Assembly (NCBI GenBank): GCA_919902965.1
Contig: CAKKSJ010000192.1
Coordinates: 1-11,910, forward strand
Length of the DNA: 11,910 nucleotides
Direction of reading: 5' to 3'
Origin: Burkholderiales bacterium
GTDB lineage: Bacteria > Pseudomonadota > Gammaproteobacteria > Burkholderiales > SG8-39
Shown here one piece after another: positions 1-6,096 of this stretch; position 1 is the first letter of the stretch; every line of letters starts with the position of its first letter. The notes under the pieces are model-generated. The model had not been told where the DNA came from. It searched no databases and saw only the letters and a list, made by a program, of their open reading frames with translations. The translations under genes and the position numbers were made by a program.

Positions 1-83
1 CCACCCCCGCCGAGGTGGTGATCGCCGCTGACCGCGCGCTGTACCGGGCCAAGGAGGGCGGGCGGAACCGGGTCAGCAGCTGA
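1..83 (+). CDS. C-terminal end of a GGDEF-domain protein (partial)
   Basis: The reading frame starting at base 3 runs open from the window edge to a TGA at 81-83 and encodes 26 residues ending ADRALYRAKEGGRNRVSS. The pattern ADxALYxAKxxGRNRV is the classic C-terminal helix and strand of GGDEF diguanylate cyclase domains, which make cyclic di-GMP from two GTP. The catalytic GGDEF loop, any sensory domain and the start lie outside the window, so activity and input cannot be judged. No T-rich terminator follows directly. The gene is unrelated in function to the catabolic locus further right and marks the left flank. Confidence 0.85.
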   Translation, partial: TPAEVVIAADRALYRAKEGGRNRVSS

Positions 84-438
84 AGCTCGGCTAGGGTTTG
101 CGCCCGGCACGGACCCCGGATCCCACCACAATTCTTAAACTTTAAAAAGTGGAAATCCGCAGACGGCCTGCGTTTCGGCCATATAAACGTGCTGAAATTG
201 GCAAATTCCTATCGTATTGCGCGGCGATCCTTCAGTGCCATTTTGGGTGCCTGTTCGAAGTTGCGCGTCCATCTAACGCTTTTGAAAGTCCGTGCCTGGC
301 TTTCATCGATTTGTACCCGGGGTCCGAACCTCCCAAAATCGCCAACCGTTCTCTGCAGGCCGCCGCAGACCAAGAACGTCAGATTTCCGGATTGCCCGCC
401 AGTGGTAGGATATGCGTGGTAATTGCGAAGGAGACCAG
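84..438. other. Gene-free stretch of lower GC between GGDEF gene and toxin-antitoxin pair
   Basis: No convincing gene is visible. Short open frames exist, but they lack a ribosome site and recognisable protein features. Bases 131-156 are strikingly AT-rich for this window and contain a 12-bp dyad (ACTTT-AA-AAAGT, 139-150). Bases 158-172 form a 5-bp stem (CGCAG/CTGCG) followed by TTT, which could be a weak terminator for the upstream gene. Bases 352-369 hold another short dyad (TCTGC/GCAGA). The lower GC suggests a join or a decayed remnant, but no att site or insertion sequence end is evident. Confidence 0.5.
384..411 (+). promoter_or_regulatory. Possible promoter of the toxin-antitoxin pair (extended -10)
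   Basis: The bases at 403-411 read TG-G-TAGGAT, an extended -10 element with 4 of 6 matches to TATAAT. A poor -35 (TTTCCG, 384-389) lies 16 nt upstream. Transcription would begin near 418, about 20 nt before the antitoxin ATG. This is a motif match by eye only; extended -10 promoters can work without a good -35. Confidence 0.25.
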
Positions 439-627
439 ATGAACAGCCCTAAATCGGAGGTCGCCTCGATGCTGAAGGCATTGCCCGAGGATGCCAGCCT
501 GGAGGACATTCAATATCACCTGTACGTTCTCGAGAAGGTGAAACGCGGCCTGGGCCGCGCGGAAACCGAGAGCGCCATATCCCACGAGGATGCCAAAGCA
601 CGCCTTGGAAAATGGCTCACCGCCTAG
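439..627 (+). CDS. Small antitoxin of a type II (ParE-like) toxin-antitoxin pair
   Basis: A 62-residue acidic/helical protein. The ATG at 439 is chosen over an in-frame ATG at 412 because AAGGAGA sits at 428-434, right before it. The sequence has a helical front half (SMLKALPEDASLEDIQYHLYVLEKV) and ends with SHEDAKARLGKWL. That ending resembles the conserved SHEEAxxRLxxWL tail of small antitoxins found beside ParE/RelE toxins, where the C-terminal part usually wraps the toxin. There is no obvious ribbon-helix-helix or HTH DNA-binding domain, so autoregulation by this protein alone is uncertain. Its last 16 bases overlap the toxin start, typical of a translationally coupled pair. The family is assigned from pattern and context, not from a database match. 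Confidence 0.72.
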   Translation: MNSPKSEVASMLKALPEDASLEDIQYHLYVLEKVKRGLGRAETESAISHEDAKARLGKWLTA

Positions 628-938
628 CGTGGTCGCCGGAAGCCATTGAGGATATCGAAGCCATCGCGTCGTATATCGAACGCGATTCGCTGTGGTACGC
701 CAGAGCTGTTGTCGCAAAGATCGTCGAAACGGCCGAGGCCATTCCCGACCACCCTGAACTGGGCCGCATTGTTCCGGAGATAGGCGACCGAACGATCCGC
801 GAGCGATTTGTGTACAGTTACCGCATCATCTATCGGATAGAGCAGGAGCGCATATTGGTCGCCACCGTTGTTCACGGCAGTCGGCTCCTTGAGCCTTTCA
901 TTCCGCGAATAGAAGGTACACGGGAATCCAACCCATAG
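612..938 (+). CDS. RelE/ParE-family toxin
   Basis: A 108-residue protein with the ParE/RelE layout: an N-terminal strand and long helix (LAWSPEAIEDIEAIASYIE), a second helix (about 29-46), then the strand core RERFVYSYRIIYRIEQERILVATVVHGSRLL (about 63-93). YRIIYRI and VVHGSR, including His88 and Arg91, are the family signature. ParE members poison DNA gyrase and RelE members cleave mRNA on the ribosome; this sequence looks closer to ParE, but the target cannot be decided here. About 12 extra residues (IPRIEGTRESNP) follow the usual end. The ATG lies inside the antitoxin gene (16-nt overlap) with only a weak GGAA ribosome site, so its translation probably depends on the antitoxin. Confidence 0.85.
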   Translation: MAHRLAWSPEAIEDIEAIASYIERDSLWYARAVVAKIVETAEAIPDHPELGRIVPEIGDRTIRERFVYSYRIIYRIEQERILVATVVHGSRLLEPFIPRIEGTRESNP

Positions 939-1011
939 CTGCCGCGTACGGGCCGCAGGCATCGCGCCAAATGGGGCGGAGCGCATTTCACGATACTCGG
1001 AGAGAGGCATT

Positions 1012-1398
1012 ATGGTCGTGCGCGTAATCAGGCTGGGCAGCCCGAGGGTCAAAGACGAAGGCACCCGCATCGGCACCGTGCGCCGACCGCCGCGCGGCGT
1101 GCCCAAATCCGCGTTCGCATCTCAGAACTGGTACGACGTGTGGTTTCCGAATCTCGCGCCCAGCGTCGAAACCATGAAGTCAGGTCAGGCGGCCGGGACT
1201 GCGGATGAGTGGTCCGCTTTCTTCAGGAAATACCGGGCCGAAATGGCGACGCCCGAGAACAGCCGCACGCTCGATCTGCTCGCCGCGCTGTCGCAGCATG
1301 CGAACTTCTCCGTCGGCTGCTATTGCGAGGACGAGTCTCGCTGCCACCGCTCCATCCTGCGCGCGCTGTTGATCGAGAAGGGCGCGAAGCTTGTTTAG
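1012..1398 (+). CDS. DUF488 (YeaO-like) family protein
   Basis: A 128-residue protein matching the DUF488 family along its length: strand RVIRLGSPR near the N terminus, the block EGTRIGTVRRPPRGVPKSAFASQNWYDVWFPNLAPS (16-51), and the C-terminal CYCEDESRCHRSIL. The last block gives Cys103, Cys105, Cys111 and His112, which are conserved in the family and suggest metal or redox chemistry; the biochemical role is unknown. GGAGAGAGG (999-1007) lies just upstream of the ATG and supports this start. The gene stands alone, 73 nt after the toxin, and converges with the dehydrogenase gene whose end is only 21 nt away. No strong terminator is visible between the two. Confidence 0.88.
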   Translation: MVVRVIRLGSPRVKDEGTRIGTVRRPPRGVPKSAFASQNWYDVWFPNLAPSVETMKSGQAAGTADEWSAFFRKYRAEMATPENSRTLDLLAALSQHANFSVGCYCEDESRCHRSILRALLIEKGAKLV

Positions 1399-1419
1399 GC
1401 TGCGCCAGCGGGGTCGCGC

Positions 1420-2286
1420 TCATTTCTTCTTTGTTTTCTTCACCGCTTTCTTTGCCGGCTTCCTGGCTGGTCCGTGCACGGTTTTCGACTTCGGCAGCGG
1501 CGCCGGGTTGGGCACGGCTTCGACATGGGTAAACGCGCCGCCCTGGTACAAATCGCCGATCGCGTTCCCCGGCGCTTCCCTGGCGAGGATTTCACGCGCA
1601 TAGGCTTCCGCATCGTCCTGGGGCCTGTAGCCCAGGCGGTAGGCGTTCGCGTTGTCATACCAGCTGCGCGTGTTGTCCGACACGCCGTAGACGATTTCGA
1701 AGCGGATGTCCGGATGCTCGATGCCCAGGGTCACAAGCTGCGCCAGGTCGCGCGGCGAAAGCCAGATCGACAGCCGCCGCTTGTCGATCGGCGCTGGGTT
1801 GACGTTGCCGATGCGCATATTGAATACCTGCATGCCGTATTTGTCGGCGTACAGACTGCCCAGGGCTTCGCCGAACACCTTGGACACACCATAGCGACTG
1901 TCGGGCTTGATGTATACGCGATGGTCTATGGTCTCGCTGCGCGGATAGTAGCCCACAGCGTGATTGGAAGTAGCGAACAGGATGCGCTTCACCCCGTTCC
2001 TGCGGGCGGCCTCGAACACATTGTAGCAACCGATGATGTTGGCACTGAGTATGCCTTCCCAGGGGCCTTCGACCGAATACCCGCCGAGGTGCACGATGGC
2101 GTCGACGCCCCGGGTAATGCGCAGGGCGTCGGCCAGGTTCGAAATATCGGCGCGCGCGAATTTTTCCCCTTTGCCCGGCGCGAGCGGCCGCAGATCGGAC
2201 AGGCGCAGAAGATATTTGCCCGCCAGTTCGCGCCGCAGCTGCGTGCCGACGCCGCCCGCCGCCCCGGTGATCAGGATGGTTTTCAT
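1420..2286 (-). CDS. Uronate-dehydrogenase-like NAD-dependent SDR (epimerase/dehydratase superfamily) with Lys-rich tail
   Basis: A 288-residue extended-type SDR. The NAD-binding loop is GAAGGVG (8-14), with Asp31 at the end of strand 2 favouring NAD. The blocks HLGGYSVEGPWEGILSANIIG, TSNHAVGYYP and YGVSK strongly recall bacterial uronate dehydrogenase (hexuronate to aldarolactone). Likely catalytic or substrate residues are Ser71, Ser107-Asn108-His109, Tyr132/Lys136 and Arg171 (RLSIW). Uronate dehydrogenases are about 265 residues; this one ends with an added tail (266-288) holding 10 lysines plus Pro and Ala. It is the last gene of the minus-strand operon, and its ATG overlaps the upstream stop as ATGA, so translation is likely coupled. 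The specificity for uronates is inferred; another aldose or sugar-acid substrate is possible. Confidence 0.78.
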   Translation of the reverse strand: MKTILITGAAGGVGTQLRRELAGKYLLRLSDLRPLAPGKGEKFARADISNLADALRITRGVDAIVHLGGYSVEGPWEGILSANIIGCYNVFEAARRNGVKRILFATSNHAVGYYPRSETIDHRVYIKPDSRYGVSKVFGEALGSLYADKYGMQVFNMRIGNVNPAPIDKRRLSIWLSPRDLAQLVTLGIEHPDIRFEIVYGVSDNTRSWYDNANAYRLGYRPQDDAEAYAREILAREAPGNAIGDLYQGGAFTHVEAVPNPAPLPKSKTVHGPARKPAKKAVKKTKKK

Positions 2287-3275
2287 GTTCGCAGCCTCGC
2301 CTTTCTGGTCCAGTGCAGTGCGTTCACTGCGCCCTTGGGTACGCGGCGTTTGATGATTTCGGCGGCCTGCGCCACCGTTTCCAGCGATTGATGTTCAATG
2401 GATTCCGGGGTCAGCCCAGCCACGTGCGGCGTCGCGATGACTTTCGGATGGCGCGCGAGCGCCGGCGCAGGCATCTGGTCGGGCGCACGGCCCACATCCA
2501 GCGCGCAGCCGGCCAGGTGGCCCGAATCCAGCGACTGCAGCAGCGCCGTGTCATCCACCAGATTGCCGCGCGAGGCGTTGATGAAAAAGGCGCCCGGTTT
2601 CATCTGCGCAAACGCTTGCGCATTCATCAGATTCTCAGTCGCGTCGTTGGCCACCGCGAGGCAGACGACGAAATCGGATTGCGCGAGCAGTTCGGGCAGG
2701 GCCAGTTGTATCAGTGCGGCATGATTCATCCTCGCATAGGGGTCGCACACCAGCACGCGCATGCCCATGGCGAGCCCGAGCTCGCATTGATAGCGCCCGA
2801 TCTGGCCGTAGCCGATCACGCCCAGCGTGGCGCCTCGCAACTGGCGGCCCATCGGTGCTGCGGGATGCGTGCCCGCATGGTAGATCGCGTTCGAGTAGAC
2901 AATGCTGCGGCCCAGAGCGATCATCGCGCCTATGTTCCACTCCGCCACCGAGGCGACGAAACCCGCGCTCGCCTGGGTGACGAGAATACCCATCTCGCTC
3001 GCCACCGGCACATCGACATTGCGGATATCGATGGCACATCGCAAGAACGCGACCAGCTCGGGCGAATTGCGGAATAGTTCGGCCTCGCCCGGGGTCTGGC
3101 GGTAGGAAACGATAATCTCGCAGCCACGCGCAGCCGCTATCAGCTCCGGCGTAGAGAGCTCGCGTCCGGCGCCATTGAAGCGCACCTCGCCCAGCGCCTT
3201 GATTGCCGCGATCGCCTTGTCGCCATAGAAGTTCTTCAGGGCTTCGGGCGGATGGGTCAGGAAGATTCTGGCCAT
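2283..3275 (-). CDS. D-isomer-specific 2-hydroxyacid dehydrogenase family protein
   Basis: A 330-residue protein with the two-domain D-2-hydroxyacid dehydrogenase fold. The NAD loop is GYGQIG (155-160), with Asp178 (VCDPY) indicating NAD preference. SRGNLVD holds the substrate-binding Arg236, and PHVAGLTPESIEH holds the catalytic His284. The usual acidic partner, the Glu in DVFxxEP, is not present: the segment reads ALDVGRAPDQMP, placing Pro265 at that position and Asp266 next to it. The likely reaction is interconversion of a 2-oxo acid and a 2-hydroxy acid, for example reduction of a glyoxylate- or hydroxypyruvate-like product of the aldolase. It lies third in the operon, 43 nt after the DapA-like gene, and ends in a 4-nt overlap with the SDR gene. 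Its ribosome site (AATAGGCTC) is weak. Confidence 0.85.
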   Translation of the reverse strand: MARIFLTHPPEALKNFYGDKAIAAIKALGEVRFNGAGRELSTPELIAAARGCEIIVSYRQTPGEAELFRNSPELVAFLRCAIDIRNVDVPVASEMGILVTQASAGFVASVAEWNIGAMIALGRSIVYSNAIYHAGTHPAAPMGRQLRGATLGVIGYGQIGRYQCELGLAMGMRVLVCDPYARMNHAALIQLALPELLAQSDFVVCLAVANDATENLMNAQAFAQMKPGAFFINASRGNLVDDTALLQSLDSGHLAGCALDVGRAPDQMPAPALARHPKVIATPHVAGLTPESIEHQSLETVAQAAEIIKRRVPKGAVNALHWTRKARLRT

Positions 3276-3318
3276 GAGCCTATTTGGCTTGAGTGGTCAA
3301 AAAACGGGTTGCTGCAAC

Positions 3319-4239
3319 TCAAGCATTGTCCAGGCCCGGCATGGAGAATCCCACCTGCTTGAGCTCGGCGATCAGCGCCTTCGACTGCCCGGCATCCAGC
3401 TTGACCAGGGGCGGACGCAGCGTCGCCCAGCCTTCGTGGCCGCTCCAGTGCGCGATGGCGCGCTTCATCGCCGCGATCATGGGATATTTCTGGAAAATGT
3501 TGCGCACCCGGTCCAGGCCCGCCTGCAGATCCTCGGCATCGGCCGATTGCCAGTTGGCATACAGATTGTGGATCGCCGCCGGATTGACGTTGGCGGTGGC
3601 GCTGATGCAGCCCTTGCCGCCGTTCTGCATGCCGGCAAGCAGAAAAGTTTCGCTGCCCGGAAAAACATCGAAGCCGTCTTCGGCAAAATTGTCCAGGGTC
3701 GCTTTGGTGTTGTTCCAGTCGCCCGATGAGTCCTTGGTGCCGGCGATGTTCTTCGGGTAGGCCTTGAGCAGGCGCTCGATCAGCTTCAGGCTGATCGGCA
3801 CCTGGCTTACCTGCGGAATGTGATACAGGTAGATCTGCAGGCGCGCGTCGCCGACGCGCTCGACGATCTCGGCGTAGTTGCGGAACAGGCCCTCGTCGGG
3901 CACGCCCTTGTAGTAGAACGGCGGCAGCATCAGCGCGCCGGCACAGCCCCGCTTGACCGCGTGCGCCGTGAGCCGCACCGAGTCGGTAAGCGCACAGCAG
4001 CCCGTGCCGGGCATCATGCGCGCCGGATCGACACCGGCGTCCACCAGGGTGTCCAGTAGTGCCATGCGCTCGTCCGCGGAAAGCGAGTTGGCTTCCGAAT
4101 TGGTGCCGAATACCGCAAGGCCGACATTGTTCGCGAGCAGCCATTTGCACTGGCCGACGAAGCGCTCGATGTCGGGGCTGAGATCAGACTTGAACGGGGT
4201 GACAACGGGGGAGAGTACTCCGCTGATGCGTTGGCTCAT
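3319..4239 (-). CDS. DapA-superfamily (class I) lyase/aldolase, probably acting on a 2-keto-3-deoxy sugar acid
   Basis: A 306-residue TIM-barrel protein of the DHDPS/N-acetylneuraminate lyase superfamily, which forms a Schiff base with a pyruvate-type substrate. Lys169 in GTKDSSGD is the Schiff-base lysine and Tyr139 in YHIP the catalytic tyrosine. The substrate loop reads GTNSEANSL (45-53) instead of GTTGE. The arginine that follows YNVPxR in true dihydrodipicolinate synthases, where it binds aspartate semialdehyde, is absent (YHIPQVSQ). Lysine biosynthesis is therefore unlikely. Position after a sugar-acid dehydratase points to cleavage or dehydration of a 2-keto-3-deoxy sugar acid. It is not close to the 5-keto-4-deoxyglucarate dehydratase subgroup. 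GGAG lies 8 nt before the ATG. It is second in the operon, 48 nt after the dehydratase. Confidence 0.85.
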   Translation of the reverse strand: MSQRISGVLSPVVTPFKSDLSPDIERFVGQCKWLLANNVGLAVFGTNSEANSLSADERMALLDTLVDAGVDPARMMPGTGCCALTDSVRLTAHAVKRGCAGALMLPPFYYKGVPDEGLFRNYAEIVERVGDARLQIYLYHIPQVSQVPISLKLIERLLKAYPKNIAGTKDSSGDWNNTKATLDNFAEDGFDVFPGSETFLLAGMQNGGKGCISATANVNPAAIHNLYANWQSADAEDLQAGLDRVRNIFQKYPMIAAMKRAIAHWSGHEGWATLRPPLVKLDAGQSKALIAELKQVGFSMPGLDNA

Positions 4240-4280
4240 GTTGCTTGCTCCGGTTTGCGTAATGGGGCGAGTCTGAAAGC

Positions 4281-4294
4281 GGCGTGATCACGCC
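4281..4294. repeat. 14-bp perfect palindrome over the dehydratase stop codon
   Basis: GGCGTGA-TCACGCC is its own reverse complement and contains the stop codon (4288-4290) of the dehydratase gene. It could be a protein site, or a short stem at the end of the first cistron. A perfect 14-bp palindrome is expected about once by chance in a window this long, so function is doubtful. Confidence 0.4.
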
Positions 4295-5985
4295 TTCCTC
4301 AGGAAATCGAAATCGCAGCCGTCTTCGGCCTGCAGCACACTATTCATATACAACTTCGCGTAGCCGCGCTCGGCGCGCACTACACGCGGTTTATACGCGG
4401 CGCGGCGCCGCGCCAGTTCGGCTTCGTCCACCAGCAGTTCCAGCTTGCGTCCGGATACCGACAGGCGGATGCGGTCGCCGTTCTGCACCAGCGCGAGCGG
4501 TCCGCCGATCGCCGCCTCGGGCGAGACATGCAGCACGATGGCGCCGAATGCCGTGCCGCTCATGCGCGCATCGGAAATGCGCACCATGTCCTTCACGCCG
4601 GCGCGCGACAGCTTGGTCGGAATCGGCAGGTAGCCAGCCTCGGGCATGGCGTAGCCGCCTTTCGGCCCGCCGTTCTGCAACACCAGGAAATCGTCCGCAG
4701 TGACATCGAGTTCGGGGGAATCGATGCGCGCGGCCAGATCGTCCAGCGATGAGAACACGACCGCCCTGCCCTCGCGCTCGAACAGTTTCGGGTCGGCGGC
4801 CGATTGTTTGATCAGCGCCCCGTTCGGCGCGAGATTGCCGCGCAGCACGGCAATGCCGCCCTGCGGATAAATCGGATGGTCGTAGGGCCGGATCACTTCC
4901 TGCGCGAATGCCGCGGGCGCGCGATCCATTTCCTCGCCCAGGCTGCGTCCGGTAACGGTGAGCGCGTCCAGGTGCAACAGCGGCCGCAGCTCGCGCAGCA
5001 GCGCCGGCATGCCGCCCGCCTTGTGGAAATCCTCCATGTAATACATCCCCGACGGCTTGAGGTCGAGCAGCACCGGCGTGTCGCGCCCGAGGGCGTCGAG
5101 GCGGTCCAGGTCGAGCTTGATCCCCAGGCGACCGGCAATCGCGGTGAGATGGATGATGCCGTTGGTGGAGCCGCCGATGGCGAGCAACACGCGCAGCGCA
5201 TTCTCGAACGCATCTGCGCTCATGATGCGCGCAGGCAGAAGCTGCGAATTCGCCATTTCCACTGCGGTGGCGCCGCTGTTCTCGGCGATGCGGATGCGGT
5301 CCGCGGTCACTGCGGGCGGCGAGGCACCGCCCGGCAGCATCATGCCCAGCCCTTCGACGACGCAGGCCATGGTGCTGGCGGTGCCCATCACCGAGCAGGT
5401 GCCGACGCTCGCCACCAGCTGGTTGTTTACGCGCCCGATTTCGTCTTCGTCTATCTCCTGCGCGCGAAAGCGCCCCCAGTAGCGGCGGCAATCGGTGCAG
5501 GCGCCGACGCGCACGCCGTCGTGCGAACCAGTCAGCATGGCGCCGGTCGCGAGCGCGATCGCCGGCAGGTTCGCAGAAGCCGCGCCCATCAGCAGCGCCG
5601 GAACGGTCTTGTCGCAGCCGCCGATCAGCACCACCGCGTCCATCGGCTGGGCGCGGATCATTTCCTCCACGTCCATGGACATCAGGTTGCGCAGGAACAT
5701 CGACGTCGGCGAAGCGAAGCTCTCGTGAATCGAGATCACGGGAAAATCCATGGGCAGGCCGCCGGCGAGCATCACGCCGCGCTTCACCGCCTCGATCAGC
5801 TGCGCGCTGTTGCCGTGGCAGGGATTGTAGGCGCTGCCGGTGTCGACGATGCCGACGATGCGCCGGTCGAGCGCGTCGTCGGTGTAGCCCGCGCCCTTGA
5901 TGAAGGCCTTGCGCAAAAACATTGAGAAGCCGCTGTCGCCGTAGCTGGTGAGCCCTTTGTGCAGTCCCTTCTTGTTGCCGCTCAT
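4288..5985 (-). CDS. IlvD/Edd-family sugar-acid dehydratase
   Basis: A 565-residue protein from the chosen ATG at 5985, which has GGAG 8 nt upstream; an in-frame ATG at 6018 and GTG at 6030 lack a ribosome site. It shows all family blocks. NPCHGN, GGCDKT and GTCSVMGTAST supply the three Fe-S cysteines, and the lysine after the second Cys is the modified metal-ligand lysine of this family. GGSTN, GGPKGGYAMPEAG and SDARMSGTAFG follow, the last carrying the catalytic serine. The spacing of the three cysteines (68 and 73 residues) equals that known for L-arabinonate dehydratase. Pentonate, hexonate and branched-chain dihydroxyacid dehydratases share this fold. With a DapA-type lyase and uronate-dehydrogenase-like enzyme next door, a sugar acid is the more likely substrate than a valine/isoleucine precursor. 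First gene of the minus-strand operon. Confidence 0.88.
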   Translation of the reverse strand: MSGNKKGLHKGLTSYGDSGFSMFLRKAFIKGAGYTDDALDRRIVGIVDTGSAYNPCHGNSAQLIEAVKRGVMLAGGLPMDFPVISIHESFASPTSMFLRNLMSMDVEEMIRAQPMDAVVLIGGCDKTVPALLMGAASANLPAIALATGAMLTGSHDGVRVGACTDCRRYWGRFRAQEIDEDEIGRVNNQLVASVGTCSVMGTASTMACVVEGLGMMLPGGASPPAVTADRIRIAENSGATAVEMANSQLLPARIMSADAFENALRVLLAIGGSTNGIIHLTAIAGRLGIKLDLDRLDALGRDTPVLLDLKPSGMYYMEDFHKAGGMPALLRELRPLLHLDALTVTGRSLGEEMDRAPAAFAQEVIRPYDHPIYPQGGIAVLRGNLAPNGALIKQSAADPKLFEREGRAVVFSSLDDLAARIDSPELDVTADDFLVLQNGGPKGGYAMPEAGYLPIPTKLSRAGVKDMVRISDARMSGTAFGAIVLHVSPEAAIGGPLALVQNGDRIRLSVSGRKLELLVDEAELARRRAAYKPRVVRAERGYAKLYMNSVLQAEDGCDFDFLRKA

Positions 5986-6010
5986 CGCCTTGTCTCCATC
6001 GGGTCCGGCG

Positions 6011-6030
6011 GTGCCCATGGTACTGGGCAC
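6011..6030. promoter_or_regulatory. 20-bp inverted repeat in the divergent promoter region, candidate operator
   Basis: GTGCCCA (6011-6017) and TGGGCAC (6024-6030) are perfect reverse complements separated by TGGTAC. The repeat lies between the AT-rich island and the dehydratase start, in the expected place for a regulator acting on the minus-strand operon. FCD-type GntR proteins bind short inverted repeats as dimers and often sit beside their sites. The match to any known consensus is not evident. As RNA it could instead form a stem in the dehydratase leader. Confidence 0.4.
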
Positions 6031-6057
6031 TTGCCAATTGATTAAATTATTGATAAT
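6031..6057 (+). promoter_or_regulatory. Possible promoter for the GntR regulator within an AT-rich island
   Basis: TTGCCA (6031-6036, 5 of 6 to the -35 consensus) and GATAAT (6052-6057, 5 of 6 to the -10) are separated by 15 nt, shorter than the ideal 17. Transcription would start about 30 nt before the regulator ATG. The same island has ATTAT-TG-ATAAT (6046-6057) and two TTGAT copies 12 nt apart (6038, 6050), and must also contain the promoter of the divergent operon. By-eye call. Confidence 0.35.
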
Positions 6058-6096
6058 CTCGGCGCCAGTTTAAGCGATAAACATGCGGCGGGCAAG

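Noticed and set aside
149..442. 97-codon frame in the gap before the antitoxin
   Set aside because: No ribosome site, non-ATG start, no recognisable protein pattern, and it runs into the promoter and start of the antitoxin. A decayed gene remnant cannot be excluded but is not supported.
1474..2391. 305-codon + strand frame opposite the SDR gene
   Set aside because: No motifs, and the minus-strand frame carries clear SDR signatures.
4804..5925. 373-codon + strand frame inside the dehydratase gene
   Set aside because: Antisense shadow with His/Arg/Ala-rich product and no family features.
4391..6037. 548-codon minus-strand frame overlapping the dehydratase in another frame
   Set aside because: Arg/Ala/Gly-rich low-complexity product without motifs; the overlapping frame encodes a complete IlvD/Edd enzyme.
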